From Candidatus Desulfobacillus denitrificans (GTDB lineage Bacteria; Pseudomonadota; Gammaproteobacteria; Burkholderiales; Rhodocyclaceae): 64,000 nt of DNA. Location of the stretch: contig AP021857.1 in NCBI GenBank assembly GCA_017347485.1, positions 1,407,390 to 1,471,389 on the forward strand, read 5' to 3'. The notes beneath the pieces were generated by a model. That model did no database searches. It had not been told where the DNA came from and was given only the letters and a program-made list of their open reading frames with translations. The position numbers and the translations under genes are program-made. Below are positions 35,510-50,440 of the stretch, piece by piece. Position 1 is the stretch's first letter, and every line of letters starts with the position of its first letter.

Positions 35510-36319
35510 ATGAGCCAGCGGAAAAACCCCGGGGGGAGCGGCGAGGGCGGCTTTGCGGTGGATTTGCCGCGCCGCGTCTTTCGCCGCATCAAGAGGCAGA
35601 CGCCGCTGCCTTCGGACCAGCCCGGCAAGGAAGAGTTGATGCAGCGGATGCGGCGCTTCGATTTTTTTTCCAAGCTGCCGGCGCGCACGCTCGCCGAACT
35701 GGTGTCCGCGGCCAGCGTGCAGGCATTCCGCGCCGGCGACCGCGTCTGGCGGCAGCACGACGAGGATCGCCGCGTCATGTTCATCGAACAGGGATTGGTC
35801 AAGGCTTCGCGCCGCAACAGGGCCGGCGGGAGCCGCACCTACGGCCTGTTCGGGCCGGGCGATTCGATGGGAATCCTGGCCATCTGGGCCGGCATGAAAT
35901 ACCCGACCGACGCGGTGGCCATGAACGACGGCATGTCGGCGATCTTCGTCGATACCGAGGCGATGCTGAAGTTCGCCGAGAAGTATCCGCGCCTGGCCGG
36001 GCCGCTGCGCGTCGAGATCGGCCGCTTCACCGAGGCCTTCATCCGCAAGATCGAGATCGTCAGCGCCGGCACCGTGCCGCAGCGCCTGGCGGTGCTGATG
36101 ACCATGCTGATCGAGCGCTACGGCGTCGACAAGAAAGGCAACAAGGCGCGCCTGCCGATCAGCCTGACGCTGGAGCAGATCAGCGAGATCGTCGGCGTGC
36201 GCCTGGAGACGGTGGCGCGCATCCTGAGCGGCTGGAAGAAGGATGGCTGGCTGACGATCGATGCCAGCGGCTGCCATTTCGCGCGCCTGGACAAGGTGCG
36301 CGAACTCCTGCCTGACTGA
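35510..36319 (+). CDS. Crp/Fnr-family transcriptional regulator
   Basis: 269 aa from ATG 35510. A 45-residue N-terminal extension precedes a cyclic-nucleotide-like sensor fold (FFSKLPARTLAELVSAASVQ through FGPGDSMGILAIWAGMKY) and a C-terminal winged helix (LPISLTLEQISEIVGVRLET then VARILSGWKKDGWL). There is no cysteine set as in Fnr (only one Cys, in ASGCHF), so an iron-sulfur cluster is unlikely. The effector and target genes are unknown. Its position after the sensor kinase suggests a link to respiration or stress regulation, but no direct evidence is present. Confidence 0.9.
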   Translation: MSQRKNPGGSGEGGFAVDLPRRVFRRIKRQTPLPSDQPGKEELMQRMRRFDFFSKLPARTLAELVSAASVQAFRAGDRVWRQHDEDRRVMFIEQGLVKASRRNRAGGSRTYGLFGPGDSMGILAIWAGMKYPTDAVAMNDGMSAIFVDTEAMLKFAEKYPRLAGPLRVEIGRFTEAFIRKIEIVSAGTVPQRLAVLMTMLIERYGVDKKGNKARLPISLTLEQISEIVGVRLETVARILSGWKKDGWLTIDASGCHFARLDKVRELLPD

Positions 36320-36325
36320 TCCGCC

Positions 36326-36745
36326 TCAGAAACGCGTGTTCGACTGCGCCGGAAAGGCGTCGAGGTCGACTCTCGGCCGCGGCTTCCAGCCTTTCTTGCG
36401 GTGTTCCGCCACCACCGTGGTGAAAATCCCCCCGCGCACGTAGAAGCGCGCCGTCAGGCGCATGAAGCGCGGCTTCGTCGTCCTGGCCAGATCGTCGAGA
36501 ATGCGGTTGGTGACGGCCTCGTGGAAGGCGCCTTCGTTGCGGAATGACCAGACGTAGAGCTTCAGGCTTTTCAGCTCGACGCAGCTCCGGTCCGGGATGT
36601 AGTCGAGCAGCAGGGTGGCGAAATCCGGCTGCCCGGTCTTCGGGCAGAGGCAGGTGAATTCGGGAATTTCCATGTGAATCAGGTAGTCCCGCGACGGTTC
36701 CGGGTTGGGGAAGGTTTCCAGGCTTTTCGAGGGTTTCGAAGGCAT
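36326..36745 (-). CDS. queF: NADPH-dependent 7-cyano-7-deazaguanine reductase
   Basis: 139 aa from ATG 36745 ([20 protein letters not shown]). Type I QueF features: [20 protein letters not shown] holds the catalytic Cys that forms the thioimide with preQ0, and the end shows [13 protein letters not shown] and [12 protein letters not shown]. QueF reduces the nitrile of preQ0 to preQ1 in queuosine synthesis. Longer frames upstream (to 36823) lack support. It is divergent from smc with about 100 bases between. Confidence 0.95.
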   Translation of the reverse strand: MPSKPSKSLETFPNPEPSRDYLIHMEIPEFTCLCPKTGQPDFATLLLDYIPDRSCVELKSLKLYVWSFRNEGAFHEAVTNRILDDLARTTKPRFMRLTARFYVRGGIFTTVVAEHRKKGWKPRPRVDLDAFPAQSNTRF

Positions 36746-36846
36746 GCCGATGGGCTCGGGGCAAGTGGCGAAGATGGTATTATAAGCACCCTCGCGGCGT
36801 CTGCCATGCATGCCGTTTCCCATTAAAAACAGAGCCTTCTGAAGAC

Positions 36847-39800
36847 GTGCGTTTAACCAAGCTGAAACTCGCCGGGTTCAAGACCTTCGTCGACCCGACC
36901 TCCATCCTGACACCGGGCCAGCTCGTCGGCGTCGTCGGCCCCAACGGCTGCGGAAAATCCAACGTGATCGACGCCGTGCGCTGGGTCCTCGGCGAATCCA
37001 AGGCCACCGCCCTGCGCGGCGAGTCCATGCAGGATGTCATTTTCAACGGCTCCGGCCAGAGAAAGCCCGTCGGCCGCGCCAGCGTCGAGCTGCATTTCGA
37101 CAACAGCCAGGGGCGCGCCAGCGGCCAGTGGTCGCAGTACGCCGAGATCGCCGTCAAGCGCGTGCTCGACCGCGACGGCGAGTCGTCCTACTACATCAAC
37201 AACCTGCACGTGCGCCGGCGCGACGTGATCGACCTCTTCATGGGCACCGGCCTGGGGCCGCGCGCCTACGCCATCATCGAGCAGGGCATGATCTCGCGCA
37301 TCATCGAGGCCAAGCCCGAAGAGCTGCGCTTTTTCCTCGAGGAGGCCGCCGGCGTCACCAAATACAAGGAGCGCCGCCGCGAGACGGAGAACCGCCTCTC
37401 CGACGCCCGCGAGAACCTCGCCCGCGTCGAGGACATCCGCAACGAGCTCGGCCACCAGATCGAGAAGCTGGAGGGGCAGGCCGAGGTCGCCAGGCAATAT
37501 CACGAGCTGCACGCGCAGCTGACGCGCCGGCAGAACCTGCTCTGGCTCTACAAGCGCAACGAGGCGCGCGACAGCCGCGAGAAGCTGGCGCGCAACGTCG
37601 AGCAGGCCGTCATCAAGCTGGAGGCCGAGACGGCCAGCCTGCGCGAGCTGGAAGCCCGCGTCGAAACGGCACGCGGCGACCACTACGCCGCCAGCGATGC
37701 CCTCCACGCCGCGCAGGGCGAGATGTTCGCCGCCAACGCCGAGGTGGCGCGGCTGGAATCCGAGCTCAACCACCTGCGCGACCTGCGCCAGAAGGTCGAG
37801 TCGCGCCTGGCCCAGCTCGAGTCGGAAGACGGCCATTGGCGCGGCCAGGCGGAAACGCTCGACCGCGACGAAGCGCGCTGGAAGGAGCTGCTGGAGAATG
37901 CCGCGCAGCGTGCGCAGGGCGCCACGGCACGCCATGCCGAGGCCGCCGCCCGCCTGCCCGAGGCGGAGAGCGCCCTCAAGGCCGCCGAGGAGGCGGCGCA
38001 GGGAGTGCGCCGCGAACTGGCCCAGGCCGAGCAGGGCCTGCGCGTCGAGGAAGCCCACAAGAGCCACGCCGACAAGACCCTCGAATCGCTGGGCCAGCGC
38101 CGCGGCCGACTTGAAACCGAGCGCGGCCAGATCGAGCAGCCGGACACCGCCGCCCTGGCGGCCCTGCAGGCCCGCGTTGCCGAACTCAACACGCAAGTCG
38201 AGGCCAGGCGCAGCCGCGTCGAGGAACTGCAGCGGCGCCTGCCCGAGCACGAGGCGCAGCGTCGCGAGGCGGCCGATACCCAGGCCAGCGCTGCGAGGCG
38301 CCTGACCGAGGCGCTCGCCCGCCGCGATGCCCTCAAGCAACTGCAAAGCCGCGTCCAGCAGGAAGGCAAGCTGGGCGACTGGCTGAAGCGCCACGGCCTC
38401 GATGCCGCCACGCCGATCTGGGCCAGCCTGAAGGTCGAGCCGGGCTGGGAGACGGCGCTGGAAGCCGTGCTGCGCGAGCGCCTCGGCGCCCTGGCCGGCG
38501 TCGACCAGCCGACCGCCGAGCGCGTGCTGGCCGATCCGCCGCCGGCAACGCTGGCGCTGGTGTTCGCCGGCGACCTCGCGGCGGCGGGCGAGACCGCCGG
38601 CCTCGATGCCGATGTGCCGCTGCGCGACAAGGTGCGCTGCGTCGACCCGCGCTGGGAGGCCGCCCTCACCGAGTGGCTGGCCGGCGTCTATGTCGCCGAC
38701 GACCTTGCCGGACTGGCGGCGCGCCGCGCCGGGCTGCCCGGCGGCCGCATGTGGGTGAGCCAGGCCGGCCATCTCGTCTCGCGCCACGGCTTCGTGCTGT
38801 ACGTGCCGGAAGCGCGTACCCACGGGGTCATCGAACGCCAGCGCGAGATCGAACAGCTGGAAGCGGAATGCGCCGGTCTCGAGGACGAGGCCGGCATCGC
38901 CGCGGCCACCCTGGCGGCGGCGGAATCCGGCCTGGCCGAGCACCGCGGCCACCTCACCGAGGCGCAGCGCGAGGCGCAGGAATTGCAGCAGACGGCGCAC
39001 GCCGCCCAGGTCGAGGCGGTCAAGCTGGGCGAGGCGGTGCAGCGCTACGAGGCGCGGGTGGCGCAGATCAACGCGGACCTCGGTGAAATCGCCGCCGGCG
39101 AGGATACCGAGCGCAGCCGCCGCCAGATCGCCGATAGCGAGGTAGCGCGACTGACCTCCGTCGTGCTGGAGCTGCGCGGCAAGCTCGAGGCGGCGATCGA
39201 GGAAAGCCACAAGCGCGACGCCGCCCTGCGCGAGCAGCGCACCGTTGAGCAGGCGCTCTCGCGCGAACTGCAGGAGTCGCGCTTCGCCGAGCGCGAGTGC
39301 ACCGGCAAGCTGGAGGAGATCGGGCGTTCGCGCGAAGTGGCGCGCGAGCAGCTCGAGCGCATCGTCGCCGAGACGGCGGCGCGCCGCCAGGAAGGCGAGT
39401 CCATCAGCGAGGGTGCCACCGAACGGCAGCTGCAGCAGGCGCTGTCCGCACGCCAGGGCCGCGAGGGCACGCTGGCCAGCCAGCGCGATGCGCTGGAAGG
39501 CGCCGCCGCCGAGCTGCGCCAGCTCGAGGAAGCGCGCCTGAAGACCGAGCAGGGCCTGAATCCGCTGCGCGACCGCATCGGCGACCTGCGCCTGAAGGAG
39601 CAGGCCGCCCAGTTGAACGAGGAGCAATATGCCGCCCGCCTGGCCGAGGCGAATGCCAGCGAGGAGGAACTGGCGCCGGAGCTGACCCGCGAGCTGCGCG
39701 AGCCGCTGCTGGCCGGCGACATCGCCCGCCTGTCCGCCGAGATCGAGGCGCTCGGGGCGGTGAACCTCGCCGCCCTTGACGAGCTGAACACCTCGCGCGA

Positions 39801-40377
39801 GCGCAAGGGCTTCCTCGACAGCCAGACGGAAGACCTGACCCAGGCCATCGATACCCTGGAAGACGCCATCCGCCGCATCGACCGCGAGACGCGCGAGCAG
39901 CTGCAGGACACCTACAACAACGTCAACCGCCAGTTCGGCATCCTCTTCCCGCAGCTCTTCGGCGGCGGCGAGGCCAGGCTGATCCTCACCGGCGAGGAGA
40001 TCCTCGATTCCGGCATCCAGGTCATGGCGCAGCCGCCGGGCAAGAAGAACAGCACCATCCACCTGCTTTCCGGCGGCGAGAAGGCGCTCACCGCCATCGC
40101 CCTGGTGTTCTCGCTGTTCCAGCTCAACCCGGCGCCGTTCTGCATGCTCGACGAGGTCGATGCCCCGCTCGACGACAGCAACACCGAACGCTTCTGCGAG
40201 ATGGTCAAGCGCATGTCGGCGCAGACGCAGTTTCTCTTCATCACGCACAACAAGATCACCATGGAGATGGCGCGCCAGCTGGTCGGCGTCACCATGCAGG
40301 AGCAGGGCGTCTCGCGCGTCGTCGAGGTCGACATCGAGGAGGCCCTGCGCATGAGCGACGAGGCCGTTCCGGCCTGA
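36847..40377 (+). CDS. smc: Chromosome segregation protein SMC
   Basis: 1176 aa, GTG start ([20 protein letters not shown]). N-terminal ATPase half has Walker [16 protein letters not shown], long coiled coils from about 170 to 500 and 660 to 1000, a hinge around 505-640 ([20 protein letters not shown]...), and a C-terminal ATPase half with [14 protein letters not shown] (signature) and [16 protein letters not shown] (Walker B). SMC dimers organise and segregate the chromosome. Followed by zipA and ligA, the common order in betaproteobacteria, probably as an operon. Confidence 0.97.
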   Translation: MRLTKLKLAGFKTFVDPTSILTPGQLVGVVGPNGCGKSNVIDAVRWVLGESKATALRGESMQDVIFNGSGQRKPVGRASVELHFDNSQGRASGQWSQYAEIAVKRVLDRDGESSYYINNLHVRRRDVIDLFMGTGLGPRAYAIIEQGMISRIIEAKPEELRFFLEEAAGVTKYKERRRETENRLSDARENLARVEDIRNELGHQIEKLEGQAEVARQYHELHAQLTRRQNLLWLYKRNEARDSREKLARNVEQAVIKLEAETASLRELEARVETARGDHYAASDALHAAQGEMFAANAEVARLESELNHLRDLRQKVESRLAQLESEDGHWRGQAETLDRDEARWKELLENAAQRAQGATARHAEAAARLPEAESALKAAEEAAQGVRRELAQAEQGLRVEEAHKSHADKTLESLGQRRGRLETERGQIEQPDTAALAALQARVAELNTQVEARRSRVEELQRRLPEHEAQRREAADTQASAARRLTEALARRDALKQLQSRVQQEGKLGDWLKRHGLDAATPIWASLKVEPGWETALEAVLRERLGALAGVDQPTAERVLADPPPATLALVFAGDLAAAGETAGLDADVPLRDKVRCVDPRWEAALTEWLAGVYVADDLAGLAARRAGLPGGRMWVSQAGHLVSRHGFVLYVPEARTHGVIERQREIEQLEAECAGLEDEAGIAAATLAAAESGLAEHRGHLTEAQREAQELQQTAHAAQVEAVKLGEAVQRYEARVAQINADLGEIAAGEDTERSRRQIADSEVARLTSVVLELRGKLEAAIEESHKRDAALREQRTVEQALSRELQESRFAERECTGKLEEIGRSREVAREQLERIVAETAARRQEGESISEGATERQLQQALSARQGREGTLASQRDALEGAAAELRQLEEARLKTEQGLNPLRDRIGDLRLKEQAAQLNEEQYAARLAEANASEEELAPELTRELREPLLAGDIARLSAEIEALGAVNLAALDELNTSRERKGFLDSQTEDLTQAIDTLEDAIRRIDRETREQLQDTYNNVNRQFGILFPQLFGGGEARLILTGEEILDSGIQVMAQPPGKKNSTIHLLSGGEKALTAIALVFSLFQLNPAPFCMLDEVDAPLDDSNTERFCEMVKRMSAQTQFLFITHNKITMEMARQLVGVTMQEQGVSRVVEVDIEEALRMSDEAVPA

Positions 40378-40390
40378 GCGAGAAAAAGAC

Positions 40391-43529
<3,139 letters not shown>

Positions 43530-43548
43530 TCCCAACGGAAACCCACCC

Positions 43549-44427
43549 ATGAAGAAAATCACCAAGGCCGTATTCCCCGTCGCCGGCATGGGCAGCCGCT
43601 TCCTGCCCGCCACCAAGGCCAGCCCGAAGGAGATGATGCCGATCGTCGACAAGCCGCTCATCCAGTACGCGGTGGAGGAGGCGGTGGCCGCCGGCATCAC
43701 CGACATGGTCTTCATCACCGGCCGCAACAAGCGCGCCATCGAGGACCATTTCGACAAGGCCTACGAGATCGAAAGCGAACTGGAGGCGCGCGGCAAGCAC
43801 GACTTGCTGCGGCTGGTGCAGGAGACGGTGCCCGAGCACATCAACTGCATCTACATCCGCCAGGCCGAGCCGCTCGGGCTGGGCCATGCCGTGCTGTGCG
43901 CGGCGCCCGTGGTGGGCGACGAACCCTTCGCCGTGCTGCTGGCCGACGACCTCATCGACGGCGATCCGCCCGTGCTGCGGCAGATGGCGGATGTCCATGC
44001 AGAGCAACAGTGCTCGCTGCTCGGCGTGCAGCTCGTGCCGCAGGCGGACACCGGCCAATACGGCATCGTCAGCATCGATGCGGAGGATGGCTTGCAGCGC
44101 GTCACCGCCATCGTCGAGAAGCCGGCGCCGGAGCAGGCGCCGTCCAACCTGGCGGTGGTTGGCCGCTACGTCCTCACGCCGCGCATCTTCCACCACTTGC
44201 GCAACGTGCGGGCCGGCGCCGGCGGCGAGATCCAGCTCACCGACGCGATTGCCGCGCTGCTCGCCGAGGAGACCGTGCTGGCCTGCCCCTTCCACGGCAT
44301 CCGCTACGATTGCGGTTCCAAGCTTGGCTACCTGAAGGCGATCCTCGCCTTCGGCCGCCGGCACCCCGAGGTCGGCCAGGCGTTCACCGAATACCTCGCC
44401 AGCCTGAATATCGGCGGGCGGCCCTGA
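43549..44427 (+). CDS. galU: UTP-glucose-1-phosphate uridylyltransferase
   Basis: 292 aa. [20 protein letters not shown] and [20 protein letters not shown] are the nucleotide-binding GalU motifs; [15 protein letters not shown] and [20 protein letters not shown] follow. It makes UDP-glucose from UTP and glucose-1-phosphate for exopolysaccharide and envelope synthesis. It lies 19 bases after ligA, and its stop overlaps the start of the phosphoribosyltransferase gene (TGATG). Confidence 0.96.
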   Translation: MKKITKAVFPVAGMGSRFLPATKASPKEMMPIVDKPLIQYAVEEAVAAGITDMVFITGRNKRAIEDHFDKAYEIESELEARGKHDLLRLVQETVPEHINCIYIRQAEPLGLGHAVLCAAPVVGDEPFAVLLADDLIDGDPPVLRQMADVHAEQQCSLLGVQLVPQADTGQYGIVSIDAEDGLQRVTAIVEKPAPEQAPSNLAVVGRYVLTPRIFHHLRNVRAGAGGEIQLTDAIAALLAEETVLACPFHGIRYDCGSKLGYLKAILAFGRRHPEVGQAFTEYLASLNIGGRP

Positions 44428-44975
44428 TGCTCTCGGCGGAGGAAGCGCAAAGGGTCTTCGACGAGGCGGAGCCGATCGTCTCGGAACTCGAGGCCGCCGA
44501 GGCCGTGCGCCGCGTGGCGGACGAGATCGCCGCGGCGCTGAGCGACACGCATCCGCTGGTGCTCTCGGTGATGGGCGGGGCCGTGATCTTCACCGGCCAG
44601 TTGCTGCCGCTGCTGGGATTTCCGCTGGAGTTCGATTACCTGCACGTCACCCGCTACGGCGACACCACCACCGGCGGCGAACTGTCCTGGATCGTCTCAC
44701 CGCGCGCCGCCATCGCCGGCCGCACGGTGCTGGTGGTCGACGACGTCCTCGACGAGGGGATCACGCTGGCGGCGGTGAAGCGGCGCCTGCTCGATCAGGG
44801 CGCGAAGGACTGCCGCATCGCCGTCTTCGCCGACAAGGATCTCGGCCGCGAGAAGCCGGTCAAGGCGGATTTCATCGGCGTGCATTTGCCGAACCGCTAC
44901 GTCTTCGGCTTCGGCATGGACGTCAAGGGCGCCTGGCGCAACCTGCCGGCGGTGTATGCGGTGAAGGGGCTGTAA
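44427..44975 (+). CDS. hpt: Hypoxanthine-guanine phosphoribosyltransferase
   Basis: 182 aa. The PRPP-binding motif is VLVVDDVLDEGITLAAVK; the flexible loop is HVTRYGDTTTGGELSW. Purine salvage enzymes of this type convert hypoxanthine or guanine with PRPP to IMP or GMP. Substrate preference between hypoxanthine and guanine cannot be read from sequence. It overlaps galU by one base and is convergent with typA; a palindromic repeat lies between them. Confidence 0.9.
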   Translation: MLSAEEAQRVFDEAEPIVSELEAAEAVRRVADEIAAALSDTHPLVLSVMGGAVIFTGQLLPLLGFPLEFDYLHVTRYGDTTTGGELSWIVSPRAAIAGRTVLVVDDVLDEGITLAAVKRRLLDQGAKDCRIAVFADKDLGREKPVKADFIGVHLPNRYVFGFGMDVKGAWRNLPAVYAVKGL

Positions 44976-44984
44976 CCGCCGTCA

Positions 44985-45005
44985 CCCCTTCCCGCGGGGA
45001 AGGGG
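44985..45005. repeat. Intergenic palindromic repeat, copy 2
   Basis: Arms CCCCTTCCC (44985-44993) and GGGAAGGGG (44997-45005) enclose a 3-base loop, in the context GTCACCCC...GGGGGATGGG, like the copy at 14201. Both arms differ from copy 1 at a position (T to C, A to G) that keeps pairing. It lies between convergent hpt and typA genes and may serve as a bidirectional terminator. Confidence 0.6.
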
Positions 45006-45027
45006 TTGGGGGATGGGTGATTTCCGG

Positions 45028-46848
<1,821 letters not shown>

Positions 46849-46959
46849 GGTGCAGTGCGGCAATGAAAAGTTCGGCAGTATAGCACCTTGGCGTCAAGGA
46901 GCTTAGCGCCATGCTAGAATTCCTGCCTCTTTACACTGAATTTAATTTCATTAAAACAA

Positions 46960-47703
46960 ATGCTTGCAATAATCGGTGGCAGTGGCCTGACCCAGTTGGC
47001 CAATCTGGCGGTGGAGCGGCGCGAAGTCGTGCGCACCCCCTACGGCGAACCCTCCGGCCCGCTGACTTTCGGCCGCATCTGCAACCAGCCGGCGGTATTC
47101 ATCGCCCGCCACGGCTATGGCCATACCATCCCGCCGCATGAGGTGAACTATCGCGCCAACGTCTGGGCCCTGAAGCAGGCGAACGCCACCAGCATCGTCT
47201 CGATCGCGTCCGTCGGGGGCATCCGCGCCGACCTCGGCCCCGGCCAGATCGTCATTCCTCACCAGATCATCGACTACACCTGGGGCCGCAAGGCGACCTT
47301 TCATGAAGGCGGGGACATGGCCGTGGTGCACATCGACTTCACCCAGCCCTACGATCCGCAGCTGCGCCAGGTGCTGCTCGAGGCGGCACGCGACGCCGGG
47401 CAGGACGTGATCGATGGCGGCGTGTATGCGGCGATGCAGGGGCCGCGCCTGGAAACGGCCGCGGAAATCGACCGCATCGAGCGCGATGGCGCCGACATCG
47501 TCGGCATGACCGGCATGCCGGAGGCGGCCCTGGCGCGCGAGCTGGAATTGCCCTATGCCGCCCTCAACGTCGTGGCCAACCATGCCGCCGGGCGCGGCGA
47601 CAGCAAGATCGGCATCCAGTTCGCCACCCTGGAGGACATCCTGTGCGAGACGATGGTGCGGGTTCGCCGCATCATCGAGATGATCTGCCTGGAAGGCAAA
47701 TGA
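46960..47703 (+). CDS. mtnP: S-methyl-5'-thioinosine phosphorylase (MTA phosphorylase family)
   Basis: 247 aa in the MTAP/PNP phosphorylase superfamily: [16 protein letters not shown] (phosphate-binding), [40 protein letters not shown] and [40 protein letters not shown]. In this branch (as in Pseudomonas) 5'-methylthioinosine is the usual substrate, in methionine salvage, with phosphate and ribose-1-phosphate products; I cannot exclude MTA. The leader has low-GC sequence (TTTACACTGAATTTAATTTC). The stop overlaps the def start (ATGA). Confidence 0.88.
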   Translation: MLAIIGGSGLTQLANLAVERREVVRTPYGEPSGPLTFGRICNQPAVFIARHGYGHTIPPHEVNYRANVWALKQANATSIVSIASVGGIRADLGPGQIVIPHQIIDYTWGRKATFHEGGDMAVVHIDFTQPYDPQLRQVLLEAARDAGQDVIDGGVYAAMQGPRLETAAEIDRIERDGADIVGMTGMPEAALARELELPYAALNVVANHAAGRGDSKIGIQFATLEDILCETMVRVRRIIEMICLEGK

Positions 47704-48230
47704 TCCGCGAGATCCTGCGCATGGGCGATCCGCGCCTGCTGGAGAAGGCGCGGCCGGTGGAGGCCTTCGGCACGCCTGAACTGCGCGGGCTGGTGGACGA
47801 CATGCGGGAGACCATGCGCGCCGCCAACGGCGCCGGCCTGGCGGCGCCGCAGATCGGCGTTGGCCTGCGCGTGGTGATCTTCGGCTTCGAGGCGAATCCG
47901 CGCTATCCGCAGGCGGAGGCGGTGCCGTATACCGTTCTGCTCAATCCGGTGCTGAGGCCGCTCTCGGACGAAATCGAGGAAGACTGGGAGGGCTGCCTGT
48001 CGGTGCCGGGCTTGCGCGGCGTGGTGCCGCGCTGGACGCGCATGGCCTATCGCGGCTTCGATCCCGAAGGCGCCCCGATCGAACGCGAGGCCTCGGGATT
48101 TCACGCCAGGGTGGTGCAGCATGAATGCGACCACCTCGATGGCATCCTCTATCCGATGCGCATCCGCGACTTCACGAAGTTCGGCTATACCGATGTCCTT
48201 TTCCCGGGCACCGACATCGCCGAGGAGTGA
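47700..48230 (+). CDS. def: Peptide deformylase
   Basis: 176 aa. The three motifs are [12 protein letters not shown] (I), [11 protein letters not shown] (II, with the Cys metal ligand) and [15 protein letters not shown] (III, HExxH-type: HECDH). It removes the N-formyl group from nascent proteins in an iron- or nickel-dependent reaction. It is coupled to mtnP by a 4-base overlap, which is an unusual pairing of translation and salvage functions but looks like co-transcription. This is a second-type copy relative to the usual def-fmt locus (inference). Confidence 0.95.
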   Translation: MIREILRMGDPRLLEKARPVEAFGTPELRGLVDDMRETMRAANGAGLAAPQIGVGLRVVIFGFEANPRYPQAEAVPYTVLLNPVLRPLSDEIEEDWEGCLSVPGLRGVVPRWTRMAYRGFDPEGAPIEREASGFHARVVQHECDHLDGILYPMRIRDFTKFGYTDVLFPGTDIAEE

Positions 48231-48235
48231 GCGGC

Positions 48236-48676
48236 TCAGAGAAAGATGCAGGACGCGAGATGGCCGGCGAGCTCCTTTTCGCTGGACTTGGTGTAGTCCT
48301 TCTCGAAACGGTCCGAGACGAGGTGGGCGGTGGGCCCGTCCAGTTTCTCGTTGAGTAGCCCCATGAAGGCGGGCGGGGCGACGAGAATCAGGCGCTCGAC
48401 CTGGTTGCTGGCGCGGCCGTGGTTCAGTTCGCGGGCGAGTTCCTGGGCGAAATGGCGCGCTTCGTTGGTCTTCGGGTCGGTTTTGGGTTGGCTGGCGCGC
48501 TGGCCTACGCCGGGACTGTGCATCTGGCCGGGGCGGTCGCTGACGAGATCGGCCGCCTTCTCACGGCTTTCCGGGTGCTGCAATTCCTTGACGAGACTGA
48601 GCCCTTTCTTCGGACCGGTATTTGCAAAAAACTTGGCTTGGCTGGCGTTGGCGACGAGAATCCAGGTGATGGCCAT
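48236..48676 (-). CDS. Host attachment-type protein
   Basis: 146 aa. MAITWILVANASQAKFFANT, SPGVGQRASQPKTDPKTNEA, RHFAQELARELNHGRASNQ and LILVAPPAFMGLLNEKLDGP match the family named 'protein required for attachment to host cells' after an early plant-bacterium finding. The molecular function is unknown; a nuclease or eRF1-like fold has been suggested for relatives. It is convergent with def (stop codons 5 bases apart) and divergent from the cNMP-binding gene. Name should not be read as evidence of a host. Confidence 0.83.
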   Translation of the reverse strand: MAITWILVANASQAKFFANTGPKKGLSLVKELQHPESREKAADLVSDRPGQMHSPGVGQRASQPKTDPKTNEARHFAQELARELNHGRASNQVERLILVAPPAFMGLLNEKLDGPTAHLVSDRFEKDYTKSSEKELAGHLASCIFL

Positions 48677-48806
48677 GTAGGTACTCCCTTGAAGATGCTA
48701 GACTAATTCAGTGCTGCTGATTTCAACGATTTCAGTTTGTCACAAATCCTGTCAGAAGGCGATCCGCCCGAACCGGGCCGGCAAGGCAGACGGAAGGAAA
48801 AGACAC

Positions 48807-49280
48807 ATGTTTCTTTTCAGCAAGGAAGAGAGTTCACCCCACCTCGTCAAACTGCGGTCGCTGTCGCTGTTTTCAACCTTGAGCCCGCGCGAACTGAAGA
48901 CGGTGGACAGCCTCCTGCACGAACGCAGCTTCCTCGCCGACGAAGTGATTTTCGATCAGGGCGAAGAAGGCCAGGCGCTGTATATCATCGAATCGGGCAA
49001 GGTACTGATCTGCCGGCAGGGCCAGTCGCGCAACGGCAAGATCGCCGAGCTGGGCGAGGGAAGGTTGTTCGGCGAGTTGGCCCTGCTCGACAATTCGCCG
49101 CGTTCGGCGCAGGCGAGGGCCGTCGAGAATTGTCGGCTCGCCGTGCTGTTCCGGGACGACTTCCTCGGCCTGCTGGAAACCCACGCCGTCATCGCCTCGA
49201 AAATTTCGCTGCAGCTCGCGCGCCACATCGGCCAGCGCCTGCGCGAAACCGTGACGGCACCGGGGAGCCAGGCGGAATGA
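48807..49280 (+). CDS. Cyclic nucleotide-binding domain protein without HTH
   Basis: 157 aa. From residue about 14 it is a single cNMP-binding domain: SLFSTLSPRELKTVDSLLHE, IFDQGEEGQALYIIESGKVL, and LGEGRLFGELALLDNSPRSA, which fits the phosphate-binding cassette (FGELALL). No helix-turn-helix follows, so it is not a transcription factor by itself; it may gate or modulate a partner. It is coupled to the following AI-2E-family membrane protein by a 4-base overlap. GAAGG precedes ATG 48807. Confidence 0.85.
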   Translation: MFLFSKEESSPHLVKLRSLSLFSTLSPRELKTVDSLLHERSFLADEVIFDQGEEGQALYIIESGKVLICRQGQSRNGKIAELGEGRLFGELALLDNSPRSAQARAVENCRLAVLFRDDFLGLLETHAVIASKISLQLARHIGQRLRETVTAPGSQAE

Positions 49281-50389
49281 GGCGTGCTTCCGGGCCGGTC
49301 GTCTGGGCCGGCATCATCGCTTCGACCTGCCTGCTGCTGTTCCTGTTCCAGAAGATCCTCTGGCTGGTGGTGCCGTTCCTGCTCGCCATGATCATTTATT
49401 ATTTCCTCCAGCCGGCGACCCATCGCCTGGTCCTGCACGGCTTCAGCCGCAAGACCGCCGCCGCCATTACCGGCGGCGGCTTCATCCTCCTCCTGCTGGT
49501 CTGCGCGGCCCTGCTATTCCCCTGGGTCAGCGCGCACGCCGTCGGCTGGCAGGCATCGCTGGCACGCTACGTCGAGGGCGGCAGCCTGCTGCTGCAGAAG
49601 ACCCTGGCCGGCCTCGAGGCGCAATTCGACTTCCTCGAGCGGGCCAGCCTGAGCCGCAACGTCAGCGAACAGATCGGCAGTTTCACGGAGACCTTCGCCC
49701 AGCACCACCTCGCCGACCTGATCCTGACGCTGGCCGCCTGGCTGCCGTCCCTGCTGCTGGCCCCCTTCCTCGCCTTTTTCTTCCTGCGCGACGGACGTCG
49801 CTTCACCAAGCTGATCGGCAACGCCGTGCCCAACGCCTTCTTCGAGCGCACGCTCTACCTGATGCACGAGATGAACCGGACCGCGCGCGCCTATTTCCAG
49901 GGCCTCATCAATCTGACCATCATCGACACGGTGGCGCTGGCGGTCGGCCTCTGGGTGATCGGGCTGTCGGCGCCGCTGATGCTCGGCCTGATCTGCGCCG
50001 TGCTGGCGTGGGTGCCCTATGTCGGCTCCATTCTCGGCTGTCTGCTGGTGGTGCTGGTGGCGGCCACGGACTTTCCCCTCGATCCCTGGGTGGCCTACGG
50101 CGCCATCATTGTGTTCATCCTCGTACGGCTGCTCGACGATTTCGTCTTCATGCCGCTGACCATCGGCCGCAGCCTGCACATGCACCCGCTGCTGACCGTC
50201 CTGATGATCTTCGTGGGCGGCGCGGTGGCCGGCGTGGCCGGCCTGATGCTGGTGTTGCCGCTGCTGGGGATTGCCATGGTGGTGGGGGAGACGGTCGGCA
50301 TGATCGTCACCGACCCGCGCCTGCAGGCGCGGCATGCCCATGCCCGGCGCCTGCGAACCCGGCAGGCTTCGAGCGACCTTCAGTCCTGA
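49277..50389 (+). CDS. AI-2E family transporter (PerM-like permease)
   Basis: 370 aa with about eight hydrophobic segments, starting VVWAGIIASTCLLLFLFQKI and WLVVPFLLAMIIYYFLQPA; internal features include APFLAFFFLRDGRRFTKL and MLGLICAVLAWVPYVGS, typical of the UPF0118/AI-2E family. Family members export varied substrates (including AI-2, sodium ions or other compounds); the cargo cannot be inferred here. ATG 49277 overlaps the preceding cNMP-binding gene, which suggests that gene may regulate transport. Confidence 0.9.
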   Translation: MRRASGPVVWAGIIASTCLLLFLFQKILWLVVPFLLAMIIYYFLQPATHRLVLHGFSRKTAAAITGGGFILLLLVCAALLFPWVSAHAVGWQASLARYVEGGSLLLQKTLAGLEAQFDFLERASLSRNVSEQIGSFTETFAQHHLADLILTLAAWLPSLLLAPFLAFFFLRDGRRFTKLIGNAVPNAFFERTLYLMHEMNRTARAYFQGLINLTIIDTVALAVGLWVIGLSAPLMLGLICAVLAWVPYVGSILGCLLVVLVAATDFPLDPWVAYGAIIVFILVRLLDDFVFMPLTIGRSLHMHPLLTVLMIFVGGAVAGVAGLMLVLPLLGIAMVVGETVGMIVTDPRLQARHAHARRLRTRQASSDLQS

Positions 50390-50440
50390 TCACGCAGGAG
50401 ATCGGCGCGGACTGCCAAGGCAGCCGCACCGCCGATCACG

